The notes beneath the pieces were generated by a model that was given only the letters and a program-made list of their open reading frames with translations, searched no databases and had not been told where the DNA came from. From CALJFL01 sp036961205 (GTDB lineage Bacteria > Pseudomonadota > Gammaproteobacteria > Pseudomonadales > Halieaceae), in the NCBI GenBank assembly GCA_036961205.1, contig JBALVI010000005.1:330183-394182 (forward strand): 64,000 nt of DNA, in the 5' to 3' direction. Positions 1-8,834 of this stretch are shown one piece after another. Both the position numbers and the translations under genes were made by a program. How positions within the stretch are numbered: position 1 is the first letter of the stretch; each line of letters starts with the position of its first letter.

Positions 1-35
1 CTTGTTGTTTCAATAGCAGGTTATGGTTAGTTTTG

Positions 36-52
36 TTGCGTTTAGTGCAACT
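36..52 (+). promoter_or_regulatory. Candidate LysR operator, left copy
   Basis: A 17-base sequence, TTGCGTTTAGTGCAACT, with inverted arms GTTGC/GCAAC at 35-39 and 47-51. Nearly the same sequence occurs in opposite orientation at 1039-1055, so two copies bracket the LysR gene. LysR proteins normally bind such imperfect dyads. The role as an operator is inferred from position and repetition only. Confidence 0.4.
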
Positions 53-94
53 ATGCAATTATGCGCCTTAAAATCGGCGTTTGGGGTGACTGAA

Positions 95-1006
95 TCAACC
101 GTTTACATTCGCTGAACTGCGTAGATGCGCTTCCACACATGTCATCAACCGATAAGCGCCAACGGGCAGCTGACGCCCTACTCGAGTAATTAGGCTGGTT
201 TGTGTACTTTGAAGAACCTTGTTGCTAGACGCCAGCGCGCAGAGGCTGCCATCTTGCAGGCCGTCTTGCACTACAAGCTCTGGCAATATCGAAATACCCC
301 GACCCGACAATACAAAGTCTTTGAGAAGGGCCAGTGAATTGGTCACCAGCGACGGCTCAAGGAATACGCCCTCCTCCTGCTCAGCATCATGAATGATCTG
401 CCGAATTCGATAGCCTGAGTCAGGCAGGCCAATGCTCTCATTTTGGATGCTCTGCAGGCTGACATCACTTGCTGTGCGTAGGTGATGCTCTCCTTTGACA
501 ATGATGCGCAGTGGTTGTGGAATAGTAACCCTGGAGCTGATGCCGGGCTCTCTTGGAATGTCGAAAATCAACCCCAAATGCGCCTGGTCGTCCCGGACTT
601 GTGCAGAAACGCTGGTGGTATTGGAAATCGCGACCCGTATCTCCATGCCCGGATATTGCTGCATAAAATCATCGAGCATATCGCTGAAACGCTGGGTAAT
701 AAACGCCTCGCCCACAGCGAGCACGATCTTACCAGTGCGCACTTTTTTCATCTCCTCTATGTGAGAGAGGAAGGCCTCTTCCTGGGAAAGCTTCTCACGG
801 TAATACTTGCATACCGCCTCGCCTGCCTCCGTAAGTCCGATTCTTCGACGCCCCTTTTCGATCAACGGCAGCCCCAGCTCTGATTCGAGCTGGGCAATCT
901 GGCGACTGACTGACGAGGTAGCGATGTTGAGGCTCTCGCTTGCAGCATTCATGGTACCTAGACGTGCCGATTCATATAGATATCGGAGGCGAATATCACT
1001 GGGCAT
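95..1006 (-). CDS. LysR-family transcriptional regulator
   Basis: A 303-residue protein of normal LysR length. An N-terminal winged helix-turn-helix lies at about residues 5-62, with the usual ATSSVSRQIAQLESELG recognition-helix pattern and an LTEAGE turn. A periplasmic-binding-protein-like effector domain follows at about 90-295. It is transcribed divergently from the 1161-5023 catabolic operon, the classic layout for a LysR activator of its neighbour. Similar dyad sequences at 36-52 and 1039-1055 are candidate binding sites. The effector is unknown; if the operon acts on an imino acid or opine, that compound or its keto product would be the likely ligand (inference). Confidence 0.9.
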   Translation of the reverse strand: MPSDIRLRYLYESARLGTMNAASESLNIATSSVSRQIAQLESELGLPLIEKGRRRIGLTEAGEAVCKYYREKLSQEEAFLSHIEEMKKVRTGKIVLAVGEAFITQRFSDMLDDFMQQYPGMEIRVAISNTTSVSAQVRDDQAHLGLIFDIPREPGISSRVTIPQPLRIIVKGEHHLRTASDVSLQSIQNESIGLPDSGYRIRQIIHDAEQEEGVFLEPSLVTNSLALLKDFVLSGRGISILPELVVQDGLQDGSLCALASSNKVLQSTQTSLITRVGRQLPVGAYRLMTCVEAHLRSSANVNG

Positions 1007-1038
1007 AGTTGGATCCTCTGAAATTCGGCTTGGCGCCT

Positions 1039-1055
1039 AGTTTGCGCTAAACGCT
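1039..1055 (-). promoter_or_regulatory. Candidate LysR operator, right copy
   Basis: Read on the minus strand this is AGCGTTTAGCGCAAACT, matching the site at 36-52 in nearly every position. It lies in the 154-base divergent gap between the LysR gene and the aldolase gene. A possible promoter for the rightward operon follows (TTGTAT at 1079-1084, TACTGT at 1101-1106). Function is inferred. Confidence 0.4.
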
Positions 1056-1160
1056 ACGAACTAATCAATCTTTTGCTATTGTATACACTGTGCAATTGTT
1101 TACTGTAGCGATTCGAATAAAACTAAGCCTAACTATGTTTTCAAAGGCGGGAGTACCCTA

Positions 1161-2084
1161 ATGGATCGCGATTCAATCGACTGGAGTGGTTATATTCCAG
1201 CACTAACCACGCCTTTTGCCGAGGATGAAAGCCTCGATGAAGAAGGGGTCAAGAAATTACACTCCTGGGTTCACCAGTGCGGTGTGCACGGCTTTATAGT
1301 ACTGGGCACTCAGGGTGAGTGGTTCTCACAGACCGCAGCGGAAAAACGACGCCTTATGGAGCTAGCGGGAGAAAACATGCAGGGGAAATTGACCCTGATT
1401 TCTGGCTGCAACGCGTTTCGAGCCGGCGAGGCCATCGACAATATTACCTGCGCCGCCGACAATGGATTCGACGGTATTCTACTCACACCTCCGCCTTACA
1501 TTATGCCCACCGAGCGCGAAATCTATGGCTTTTACAAGGACGTGAGTGATAATAGTCCGCTACCAATCTGCGTATACAACTGGCCACCAGGCACTAACAT
1601 AGATATGTCTATCGAATTGCTCTCGCAGCTGGCTGACCTCGACAAAGTGGTAGCCGTAAAGAATTCAACGCCAGACCCCGTTCATTTTACCAATGTTCTG
1701 GCTGCCCTGAAGGATCGCATACGAGTGTTTGGTGCGCCCATGAATGATCTGGGAATCTCCTTAGTTACTGAGCATGGCTGTTCCGGCACAATGGGGGCAG
1801 GCGCGGTATTGGGTAGCGATCATCCGAACTTCTATAATGCGATCTGGTCGGGTGATCTAGAGCGCGCGCGGGAGTTTGGTGCCAGAGACACAAAAGTTAT
1901 GCAGGATTGGTTTAACGCCGACTACACCGGACGTTTCGGCTCGGCACAGGCAATATTCAAAGAGGCACTCAATCAACAGGGCTTGCCAGGCGGGATCCCT
2001 CGCAGACCAATCTTACCGTTGGAAGACAAGGACGTTGCCGCCATTCGTGCAACGCTCATCGCCTTGGATGTAATCAGCGCCTAA
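1161..2084 (+). CDS. DapA-family aldolase/deaminase
   Basis: A 307-residue TIM-barrel protein of the dihydrodipicolinate synthase/N-acetylneuraminate lyase superfamily. The Schiff-base lysine is visible in VAVKNST (about Lys167) and the catalytic tyrosine in VYNWPP (about Tyr139). The phosphate/substrate loop reads GTQGE instead of GTTGE, so it is probably not a true DapA. It is the first gene of an operon with a DAO-type oxidase, a small [2Fe-2S] protein and an FAD/BFD subunit. This is the gene set of the Pseudomonas hydroxyproline pathway, where a DapA-type deaminase acts on 1-pyrroline-4-hydroxy-2-carboxylate. No epimerase gene is visible, so the substrate remains open. Confidence 0.8.
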   Translation: MDRDSIDWSGYIPALTTPFAEDESLDEEGVKKLHSWVHQCGVHGFIVLGTQGEWFSQTAAEKRRLMELAGENMQGKLTLISGCNAFRAGEAIDNITCAADNGFDGILLTPPPYIMPTEREIYGFYKDVSDNSPLPICVYNWPPGTNIDMSIELLSQLADLDKVVAVKNSTPDPVHFTNVLAALKDRIRVFGAPMNDLGISLVTEHGCSGTMGAGAVLGSDHPNFYNAIWSGDLERAREFGARDTKVMQDWFNADYTGRFGSAQAIFKEALNQQGLPGGIPRRPILPLEDKDVAAIRATLIALDVISA

Positions 2085-2085
2085 G

Positions 2086-3279
2086 GTGACCCATTATGAT
2101 GCCATCATCATTGGAGCGGGCCTCACCGGCGCAGCAACCGCCTATCACCTGGCAAAGGGAGGCGCCTCCACCCTGGTGCTGGAACGCCAACAAATTAATC
2201 GCGGCGCTTCCGGTCAAAATGCGGGTTCCCTACATTTTCAACTAGAGCACCGGCTGATCGAACATGCCGGAGAGCTAGACGAGGAACTGTCGTTTTATGC
2301 CGCACTGGCACGCCTGGCGATTGCTGATTGGCGCGCACTGGAATCAGAGCTCAGCGACGACATTGAGCTCGAAATGACCGGGGGGCTGATGCTCGCAGAG
2401 TCCCCTGAGCAAATGCAAACACTTGAGCGCAAAGCGAGCATCGAAAGTGCTCAGGGCCTGCAAGTCACTTTATTGGACCGCAATGAGGTTCTGGCAAAGG
2501 CACCATACCTTAGTGACTCAATTTGCGGCGCGTTGTATTGCCCTGATGAGGGCCACTGTAATCCACGTTTGCTATCTCATGCGTTTGCGCGCGAGGCCGA
2601 GTCTGCCGGTACCCTTTTTCAAATGCAGACCGAAGTGACGGGACTACAGCGCGAGGCTGATCGCTGGCTGGTAACGACTAGCAGCGCTGGAGGATCAGAG
2701 AAACAGACCTATACCGCCGACGTTGTGGTAAATGCGGCTGGCGCCTGGTCTGCCCAAATCGCCCGGATGGCGAACCTGCACCTACCGGTGTTTCCAGTGG
2801 GACTTATTATCAGTGTGACCGAGAAAGTGCCTGCCATTATGGATCACTTGATTCAGCATGTAGGCCGAAAGCTTTCGCTTAAGCAAGTCGACGACGGTAA
2901 TCTTATAATTGGTGGTGGCTGGTCTGCACGTCTGCCACAGAAAAATGGCGCTTGGCAAGAAGATTACAGGGCGATACTGGACATAGACGAACTGAAGAAG
3001 AATCTGGCAACTGCTCGAGGTGTAATGCCACTAATTGAAAATCTGCATGTACTTCGTAGTTGGACCGGAACCACCGGAATCACTCCGGATCAGTTACCGA
3101 TTATAGGCGATATCGCCCAGGCCCAAGGTTTCTATGTGGCCGTTGGCGGGTCCGGGTTTACCTACGGGCCGACTTACGCGAAGTTGCTAGCCGAGCTTAT
3201 TTTGCGGGGTGAAACCAGTTTTCCGATTACCGCGTATTCCCCGAATCGCTTCGGGCACATGAATATGTTCATGGGGTAG
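2086..3279 (+). CDS. DAO-family FAD-dependent oxidoreductase
   Basis: A 397-residue flavoprotein with an N-terminal Rossmann dinucleotide motif (IIIGAGLTGAATAYHLAKGG, about residues 8-27) and a DAO/glycine-oxidase fold, including the C-terminal GGSGFTYGP FAD-contact region. It starts at GTG 2086, one base after the preceding stop, so translation is probably coupled. With the next two genes it resembles the beta subunit of multi-subunit amino-acid dehydrogenases (hydroxyproline dehydrogenase, octopine/nopaline oxidase), which oxidise a secondary amine and pass electrons through flavin and iron-sulphur subunits. Family and context are clear; the substrate is not. Confidence 0.85.
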   Translation: MTHYDAIIIGAGLTGAATAYHLAKGGASTLVLERQQINRGASGQNAGSLHFQLEHRLIEHAGELDEELSFYAALARLAIADWRALESELSDDIELEMTGGLMLAESPEQMQTLERKASIESAQGLQVTLLDRNEVLAKAPYLSDSICGALYCPDEGHCNPRLLSHAFAREAESAGTLFQMQTEVTGLQREADRWLVTTSSAGGSEKQTYTADVVVNAAGAWSAQIARMANLHLPVFPVGLIISVTEKVPAIMDHLIQHVGRKLSLKQVDDGNLIIGGGWSARLPQKNGAWQEDYRAILDIDELKKNLATARGVMPLIENLHVLRSWTGTTGITPDQLPIIGDIAQAQGFYVAVGGSGFTYGPTYAKLLAELILRGETSFPITAYSPNRFGHMNMFMG

Positions 3280-3285
3280 CACAAA

Positions 3286-3612
3286 ATGTCGACGCGCTAT
3301 GACAACAACGTAACCCGCGGTAGTACCGTAGAGTTGGTTATTGATGGACAGCAAGTCTCTGCCTACGAAGGCGAAACTATCGCATCTATATTGCTGCTTG
3401 AGGATAAAACGGTTTGCTATCGGACGCGCACGAATTCACCGCGGATGATGTTTTGTAACATGGGCACGTGCTTTGAGTGCCGTGTTCGGGTAACCCAAGC
3501 GGGAGTTTCTCGCTGGATGCTGGCCTGCAATACAACTGTGCAGGCACAGATGGAAGTCGACACTGGTGTTGCATTGTCGCAATGGATTCCCGGGGGCAAC
3601 GGCGATGTATGA
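3286..3612 (+). CDS. Small (2Fe-2S)-binding subunit of an amino-acid dehydrogenase
   Basis: A 108-residue plant-type ferredoxin-like protein. Cys57, Cys62 and Cys65 form the C-x4-C-x2-C cluster motif (CNMGTCFEC), with a fourth ligand at Cys81. It matches the small HcnA/LhpF-type subunits found with DAO and FAD/BFD partners. The 3' end overlaps the next gene by 8 bases, which suggests translational coupling and a fixed subunit ratio. Expected to act in a cytoplasmic or membrane-associated dehydrogenase complex. Confidence 0.85.
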   Translation: MSTRYDNNVTRGSTVELVIDGQQVSAYEGETIASILLLEDKTVCYRTRTNSPRMMFCNMGTCFECRVRVTQAGVSRWMLACNTTVQAQMEVDTGVALSQWIPGGNGDV

Positions 3613-5023
3613 TCTCGCCATTATAGGTGCCGGTCCCGCTGGCATGGCGGCTGCGGAGGCCGCCTGCGAGCACGGCATGCGAGCAGTTATCATTGACCAA
3701 CAGGAGCAAGCTGGAGGTCAGATATTACGGCGCCCACCGGCCTCATTCTCGGTGCGAGCGTGGTTGCAACAACGCGTGTATCGACAATTACATCAGCTGT
3801 ACGCACGATTTATAAAATTGGACAAATTAACTCACCTTCACGGTACGACGGTGCTGGGTATTGGCGTTGAGGAACATCACTTTGTCCTGCATATCAACGG
3901 GCCATCCGGCTTGGAACCACTGCTAGCATCGAGAGTTCTGGTTGCGTCGGGATGTTTCGATATGCCACTGGTCTTTCCCGGCGCGCAATTACCGGGGGTG
4001 ATGGCTACAGGTGGGATGCAAGCGTTCCTCAAGTCCCAGCAGATCATACCCGGCAAGCGGTTCCTGTTTGTTGGAAGCCATCCGCTGCAGCTAATAGTGG
4101 CTAACCAGATTGCGAAGGCCGGTGGTGACGTTGCCGGGGTATTCTTTTCCCCTTCCCTGTCGAAGTATTTAGCAGTGCTGCGAAGCCCGCTGGTACTGCT
4201 GCGCCAGCTTCCGAACATGCTTTTCTTTGTCGGCGTGTTAGCGCAATTACTCCTGAGGCGCGTACCAGTTAAATTTGGTACCGAGCTGGTAAGTGCCAAC
4301 GGCGACAACGCCCTTGAAGACGTTGTGCTCAAGCAAGATTCCAGCTCCACCAATATGAAACCTATAGCCTGCGACCGACTCGGACTCTGCTTTGGGTTTT
4401 TGACCAACAATGATCTGGTACGCCAGGTCGGCGTAGTGTGCAGCTGGTCCCAAAACGCGGGCGGCTGGATTGCAGATCATGATCAAGGCATGCGGGCCTC
4501 AGTATCCGGCATTTATGTTGCAGGAGAAACTACCGGTGTTGCCGGTGCCAGCGTTGCTTGCCTGGAAGGCCGGTTGGCCGCATTAAGTGCGGCATGTGAT
4601 TCAGGAAAAATGGAACAGCCAGCCTACGACACAGCGTGTGGTGCCGTACACGCACCTCTTAAGGGAGCACGCGCGTTTGCTCAGCTGTTGGCTGAGGCGT
4701 CGTATCCCGGCGACGCAACCATTCAGCGCGCGATGTCAGACGACGCATATCTGTGTAAATGTGAGGAAGTGACCGTTGGCTCTGTTAGAGCTACGCTGGC
4801 ACAGCACCCTGACGTTAGCGATTTGAATGCATTAAAGCTATTAACCCGCTGTGGCATGGGTCACTGCCAGGGGCGCTACTGCCACTATCAGAGCCGGTTC
4901 CTGTTGGCGACGGATCGCAACCTGCCCGTAGAATCGATGGCTGGTTTTACGGCCCGGTTTCCCATTCGACCAACAAGCATTGGGGAGTTGATCGGCGATC
5001 TGCGAGCGGAGGACATGGAGTAA
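3605..5023 (+). CDS. FAD/NAD(P)-binding oxidoreductase with C-terminal BFD-like [2Fe-2S] domain
   Basis: I start the gene at ATG 3605 (MYDLAIIGAGPAGMAAAEAA) because the Rossmann motif begins there; an upstream ATG at 3566 would add 13 residues of no evident function. The 472-residue product has a pyridine-nucleotide-disulphide-oxidoreductase fold. A C-terminal BFD-like domain carries CKCEE and later CGMGHCQGRYC cysteines for a [2Fe-2S] cluster. This is the HcnB/LhpE/OoxA-type alpha subunit. It overlaps the [2Fe-2S] subunit gene by 8 bases and ends the operon. Electrons probably move from the DAO subunit through these two proteins to the respiratory chain (inference from family). Confidence 0.85.
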   Translation: MYDLAIIGAGPAGMAAAEAACEHGMRAVIIDQQEQAGGQILRRPPASFSVRAWLQQRVYRQLHQLYARFIKLDKLTHLHGTTVLGIGVEEHHFVLHINGPSGLEPLLASRVLVASGCFDMPLVFPGAQLPGVMATGGMQAFLKSQQIIPGKRFLFVGSHPLQLIVANQIAKAGGDVAGVFFSPSLSKYLAVLRSPLVLLRQLPNMLFFVGVLAQLLLRRVPVKFGTELVSANGDNALEDVVLKQDSSSTNMKPIACDRLGLCFGFLTNNDLVRQVGVVCSWSQNAGGWIADHDQGMRASVSGIYVAGETTGVAGASVACLEGRLAALSAACDSGKMEQPAYDTACGAVHAPLKGARAFAQLLAEASYPGDATIQRAMSDDAYLCKCEEVTVGSVRATLAQHPDVSDLNALKLLTRCGMGHCQGRYCHYQSRFLLATDRNLPVESMAGFTARFPIRPTSIGELIGDLRAEDME

Positions 5024-5067
5024 TGGTTCAAGCTGATCGCGAACAGAAACCCAGAGAAAGTGGAGAG

Positions 5068-5640
5068 CTAATTCGCGGGCGCCGACTCGGCATTATTAAC
5101 CCAGCTAAAGAATTCAACGGTATAGCCACCGGGATCTTCAACCAGAAAGGCCCTGATGGGGTTACTTACACTGTCAGCAATCGGCTTAAGAATAGTAACG
5201 CCTCCGTCACTGACCAACCTGTCGTACCAGGCATCCACATCCGGAGTCACAATACTCAGCATCACCGCGTTAGTTTCCTGCACTCGATGATAACTGGTGC
5301 TGCCCTCGCGAATAACTCCAACCACAGAGTTCGGCGTCAACCGGAACAGCTTTGCAGATTCCTGGTCAAAGGTCTTTTCAAGACCGAGCGTTTCGCCATA
5401 GAAGACCGCAGCCGCAGTGATGTCTTTGTAATAGAGCATGACTACGGTTTCACTAATTGCAGGAGCGTTTTTGCTTTCCAGTTCAGACATGGCGGGCCCT
5501 ATGCGGAACACTAGTGCCAATATCATGGCCACAGACATAAGCCTCATGGCTTTGGTAAGCAATCGACGACTGGCCTCAAAAAAACCATGCACTATTGCCG
5601 GCACGGAACTGTCCCCATGAGTTCTACATACATAAGCCAT
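5068..5640 (-). CDS. VOC (glyoxalase/bleomycin-resistance)-family protein
   Basis: The glyoxalase fold is clear in the second half: VVMLYYKDITAAAVFYGETL, then the closing FLVEDPGGYTVEFFSW strand typical of VOC metal sites. I chose ATG 5640 because GGAG lies 7 bases upstream; a start at 5547 would leave only a short hydrophobic leader before the VOC domain. The preceding residues include a hydrophobic stretch (about 36-51 from the chosen start) that could be a membrane anchor, which is unusual for VOC proteins. The gene faces the upstream operon, so it is not part of it. The substrate is unknown. Confidence 0.7.
   Translation of the reverse strand: MAYVCRTHGDSSVPAIVHGFFEASRRLLTKAMRLMSVAMILALVFRIGPAMSELESKNAPAISETVVMLYYKDITAAAVFYGETLGLEKTFDQESAKLFRLTPNSVVGVIREGSTSYHRVQETNAVMLSIVTPDVDAWYDRLVSDGGVTILKPIADSVSNPIRAFLVEDPGGYTVEFFSWVNNAESAPAN
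5604..5619 (-). repeat. REP-like GGGGACAGTTCC motif
   Basis: The minus strand reads CATGGGGACAGTTCCGTG. Sequences of the GGGGACAGTTCC type are familiar remnants around REP-associated (Y1-type) transposases in gammaproteobacteria. It lies inside the 5' part of the VOC reading frame. No transposase is present nearby. Recognition is from memory of the motif only. Confidence 0.3.
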
Positions 5641-5749
5641 ATTCGCGCTCCATTGAATAAATCGATGACAGCAGTATACGGAAAACATCTATCTAGATAA
5701 CCCATATTCAATTACCCAATGCTTAGACAACCTTATGAGGAACTACATT

Positions 5750-6466
5750 ATGTACAAAATCAAAAATATTTATAGCGCGATGTTTCTGGCACTCACGCTT
5801 GCCACCGCTGGCAGCCACGCTGCTGAGATGGAGATACTACCCGAGACAGAGGGATTGTGGGAATACACTGACCTAATCACCAAAACAGGAGAATCATTGC
5901 CCCTCACCGGTGTATTTCTAATCAAAGATGGCGTTTTTCTACAGCAAAGTATTTTTAATGGAGAGTCTTTTTCCGAGCAAGGCTCGATGGCTCACGTCGG
6001 TACATGTTGGGCCGGTGGTGCGGGTTTGCGTTTGACCTCGATTCAGACTTTAAGTATGTCGCCGGTAGATGATGAACGCCTGTCATCCATGGGCAAAATG
6101 GAGCATAACCTCAAGGTAACCAGAGATGGTGACGACCTGACTCTGGTATTTGGTGGGGGCACCAGCACCATACAAACGTTCAAGAAAATCAATGATGCCA
6201 GCGACACCCGCATCTATCCCTTTGCCGATGGCAGCCTGGCTCTGGCCGACGATTACTTTATTCTGGTAACTGGTAACGCAGAGGGTGCAGTAACAGGCTA
6301 TGGAACATATACCCAGGCAGGCGACGCACTGACTCTGAACGTTATCCGTTGGTCGCAAAGTGATGGAAAAACCACAGCCAATGTTCAGGATACAACCTTG
6401 GAAGCTTCCTTCGATGGCACCGTGCTAAGCCTACCAGATGGTAAGAGTTTCACCGTAGTCCAGTAG
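5750..6466 (+). CDS. Exported protein of unknown function
   Basis: I prefer ATG 5750 over 5735 because GAGG at 5737-5740 is correctly spaced for it. The 238-residue product begins with a clear signal peptide (about residues 1-25, ending SHAAE). The rest is beta-rich: GLWEYTD, then repeated short strands with FADGSLALADDYFILVTGNAEG, suggesting a lipocalin-like or barrel fold. No catalytic motif was recognised. It is followed at 48 bases by the NHL-repeat gene, so the two may be co-transcribed. Confidence 0.65.
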   Translation: MYKIKNIYSAMFLALTLATAGSHAAEMEILPETEGLWEYTDLITKTGESLPLTGVFLIKDGVFLQQSIFNGESFSEQGSMAHVGTCWAGGAGLRLTSIQTLSMSPVDDERLSSMGKMEHNLKVTRDGDDLTLVFGGGTSTIQTFKKINDASDTRIYPFADGSLALADDYFILVTGNAEGAVTGYGTYTQAGDALTLNVIRWSQSDGKTTANVQDTTLEASFDGTVLSLPDGKSFTVVQ

Positions 6467-6513
6467 ATAGCCTGGTAGGTAGTGCCCTGGACATAAAAGA
6501 GTGCGTAACTAAT

Positions 6514-8028
6514 ATGCCGCTGAATTATGAAATGCTAGTTCAAACGGTCACGATGCCATTGATTCTGATGGGCTTGATTTTTTGTACGATTTCGCCAAGT
6601 GGCGCTGCCGAAAAAAATGCGCTAGCTGATGCAGTTGTAAGCAGCTCTGATGCGCTTTACGGGAAGTTAGTGGATAGAACGCGCACACCCGAAATACCGG
6701 GTGTTGTATCCCCCTCTTTCGTCGTCGATCCGACCTGGCCCAAGCCATTACCCAATAAGTGGATTATCGGACAGGTCGGTGGTATTGCCGTCGATCAGGA
6801 CGACAATATTTGGGTGCTGCACCGACCTCGATCGCTTTCCGCTACGGCGGTCGGGGCGCTGGATGTCGCTGCACATGACAAGGACGGACTCGCGATAGAC
6901 GGCCTTGGCAACCCACGACCATTCTCCGGGAAACACGCTAAATGCTGCGTCCCTGCCCCGTCGGTACTGAAGTTCGATGCTTCAGGGACGCTGCTGGATA
7001 GCTGGGGTGGCCCCTCTGATCCGGAGTTTCTTAAAACCCGCTGCCGGGCCGATCAGGGCTGTGTATGGCCCGCCCGTGAGCACGGCATTTTTGTTGATCA
7101 TAATAACTTCGTTTATCTGTCCGGCAACGGTGAAGGTGCCGAAGGCCAATTTCCCTGGTCAGCCACTCACGGTAACGATTCCCACGTACTGAAATTCAGC
7201 GCAACCGGGAATTTTATTTATCAGATAGGCTACGCCGGTACTACCGAGCCAAGCAATGAGAGTACTGACGGCGGACCAGGCGGAACACCACAGCTCTTTA
7301 TGCCATCAGATATGACTGTCGATCCACAAACCAATCGTTTATACATTGCAGATGGCTACGGCAACAGTCGAGTGCTTGTTGTCGACGCCAAAACCGGGAA
7401 ATACATTGGCCACTTTGGAGCTTATGGCCAAAACCCTGTGGTGACCAAACCCATTGGCGATTCTGGTGCCTATGGTCAGGACCTGGTGGCGACTAAGTCG
7501 GATGGCGCGGCGCCATGGCCCGTCAAATTCAGAGCGGGAGTGACCAAGCCGCGTTACTTTGATAGCGCAGTGCATTGTGCTGTGGTGAGTCGAGATGGCT
7601 TGGTTTACGTTTGCGACAGGAACAATAACCGCATTCAGGTTTTTCGCGCCGATGCGGTGGGAAAAACCTGCATCAATGCGGACGCCAAGACTGGTGCTTG
7701 TGGCTTCGTTCGTGATATTCCCGTTGAATTGCAAACCGTGGGCCCAACGGTAGGCGGGATAGCGTTTTCAACAGACGGCGAGCAATCCTGCCTCTACGCG
7801 GCAGATTTATGGAATGGCATGTTTCACGTTATAGATCGGAGTAATGGCAATATCGTGCAGCAAGTGGGCAGAACGGGCCGCCAGGTGGGCCAGTTCAACT
7901 GGCTTCACTCGCTGACGGTAGACTCACGTGGCAATGTGTATACGGGAGAGGTAGAGACCGGCCAGCGGGTACAAAAGTTTACCCGTTACGGCTCCGTTGG
8001 ATGTTCGAGCACGGGGTCTGCTCGCTGA
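6514..8028 (+). CDS. Exported NHL-repeat beta-propeller protein
   Basis: A 504-residue protein with a hydrophobic N-terminal export signal (about residues 8-32, ending GAAEK). At least five NHL/SMP-30-like blades follow, with patterns such as GGIAVDQDDNIWVL, HGIFVDHNNFVYLSG, DMTVDPQTNRLYIADGYGN, LVYVCDRNNNRIQVF and LTVDSRGNVYTGEVE. Paired cysteines (KCCVPAPS and the C-x5-C-x4-C region) fit a periplasmic disulphide-bonded protein. Related proteins are annotated as peptidyl-glycine-amidating-lyase-like, but no enzyme activity can be assigned. A short internal duplication of the FGAYGQNPVVTKP type occurs near residues 303-325. Confidence 0.8.
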   Translation: MPLNYEMLVQTVTMPLILMGLIFCTISPSGAAEKNALADAVVSSSDALYGKLVDRTRTPEIPGVVSPSFVVDPTWPKPLPNKWIIGQVGGIAVDQDDNIWVLHRPRSLSATAVGALDVAAHDKDGLAIDGLGNPRPFSGKHAKCCVPAPSVLKFDASGTLLDSWGGPSDPEFLKTRCRADQGCVWPAREHGIFVDHNNFVYLSGNGEGAEGQFPWSATHGNDSHVLKFSATGNFIYQIGYAGTTEPSNESTDGGPGGTPQLFMPSDMTVDPQTNRLYIADGYGNSRVLVVDAKTGKYIGHFGAYGQNPVVTKPIGDSGAYGQDLVATKSDGAAPWPVKFRAGVTKPRYFDSAVHCAVVSRDGLVYVCDRNNNRIQVFRADAVGKTCINADAKTGACGFVRDIPVELQTVGPTVGGIAFSTDGEQSCLYAADLWNGMFHVIDRSNGNIVQQVGRTGRQVGQFNWLHSLTVDSRGNVYTGEVETGQRVQKFTRYGSVGCSSTGSAR

Positions 8029-8115
8029 CGCGACGCTGAAGAAAATGTCGCAAATAGTGAAATTCAGTAGTCGAGGGTGATTTCCAGAGAACCGGTAACA
8101 AAATAGGGGGTTGGA

Positions 8116-8121
8116 TATAAT
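8116..8121 (+). promoter_or_regulatory. Possible -10 element (TATAAT)
   Basis: A perfect TATAAT lies 48 bases before the isochorismatase-like gene, in an AT-rich stretch after the preceding stop codon. No good -35 match was seen at the usual spacing. Confidence 0.3.
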
Positions 8122-8168
8122 GACATAGTGTTATATCTTTTCGTGATTGATAATCAGGAACCTCCCAC

Positions 8169-8834
8169 ATGGAAACATCGAACAAGACCGCCCGAGAGAT
8201 TTACCAGGAGGTAATGAGTAATCCGGCTCGCAAGCGCTTTGGCTTCGGCAACAAGGCGGTATTGGTCAATATCGATCCACAAAAAGCCTATACACGCACC
8301 GATCTGTTCGCCACCGCCTATGAGACGGACCCCAAGCAATTGCAGTATGTAAACGAGCTGGCCGCCGAGTTCCGGCGCCTGGAATGGCCTGTTGTCTGGA
8401 CCCACGTTGCTTATATGGAGTCCGCTGAAGACGCCGGCATTTGGGGTACGCGCACCAATACACCGGACTCCCTCCAGAACATCGGCTTTGACTCCCAACG
8501 CAGTGAATTTGACGACCGTCTCGAGATAGACCCGGTGAAGGATGTTATTTACCTGAAAAAAATGCCCTCGGCGTTTTTTGAAACCCAATTACAATCGCTA
8601 CTGGTCTGGCATCAAGTGGATACCGTTATTCTCACCGGGGGATCCACCTCTGGCTGCATACGCGCCACGGCGGTAGAGAGCCTGTCTCGAGGCTACCGCA
8701 CTATCGTTCCCGAGGAATGCGTGGCAGACAAGCATGAGAGTTACCACTTCGCCAACCTCACCGATTTGGCCTTGAAGTACGCCGATGTTTTGTCAGTTGC
8801 CGAAGTCAAAGAGTGGCTGGACAGTCATTCATGA
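8169..8834 (+). CDS. Isochorismatase-family cysteine hydrolase
   Basis: A 221-residue protein with the family triad: Asp36 in VLVNIDPQKAY, a lysine in YLKKMPSAFF (about 130-131) and nucleophile Cys163 in GGSTSGCIRATA, including the cis-peptide-type GGS turn. The family includes N-carbamoylsarcosine amidase, ureidoacrylate amidohydrolase and nicotinamidase. It is translationally coupled (ATGA overlap) to two PuuE-like deacetylase-family genes, which favours a carbamoyl- or ureido-type amide substrate over isochorismate. The start has AGGA upstream. Confidence 0.85.
   Translation: METSNKTAREIYQEVMSNPARKRFGFGNKAVLVNIDPQKAYTRTDLFATAYETDPKQLQYVNELAAEFRRLEWPVVWTHVAYMESAEDAGIWGTRTNTPDSLQNIGFDSQRSEFDDRLEIDPVKDVIYLKKMPSAFFETQLQSLLVWHQVDTVILTGGSTSGCIRATAVESLSRGYRTIVPEECVADKHESYHFANLTDLALKYADVLSVAEVKEWLDSHS

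Noticed and set aside
5023..5514. 163-codon + strand ORF starting at the end of the FAD/BFD gene (TAATG)
   Set aside because: It lies antisense to the VOC gene, whose protein motifs are clear, and its translation shows no family pattern.
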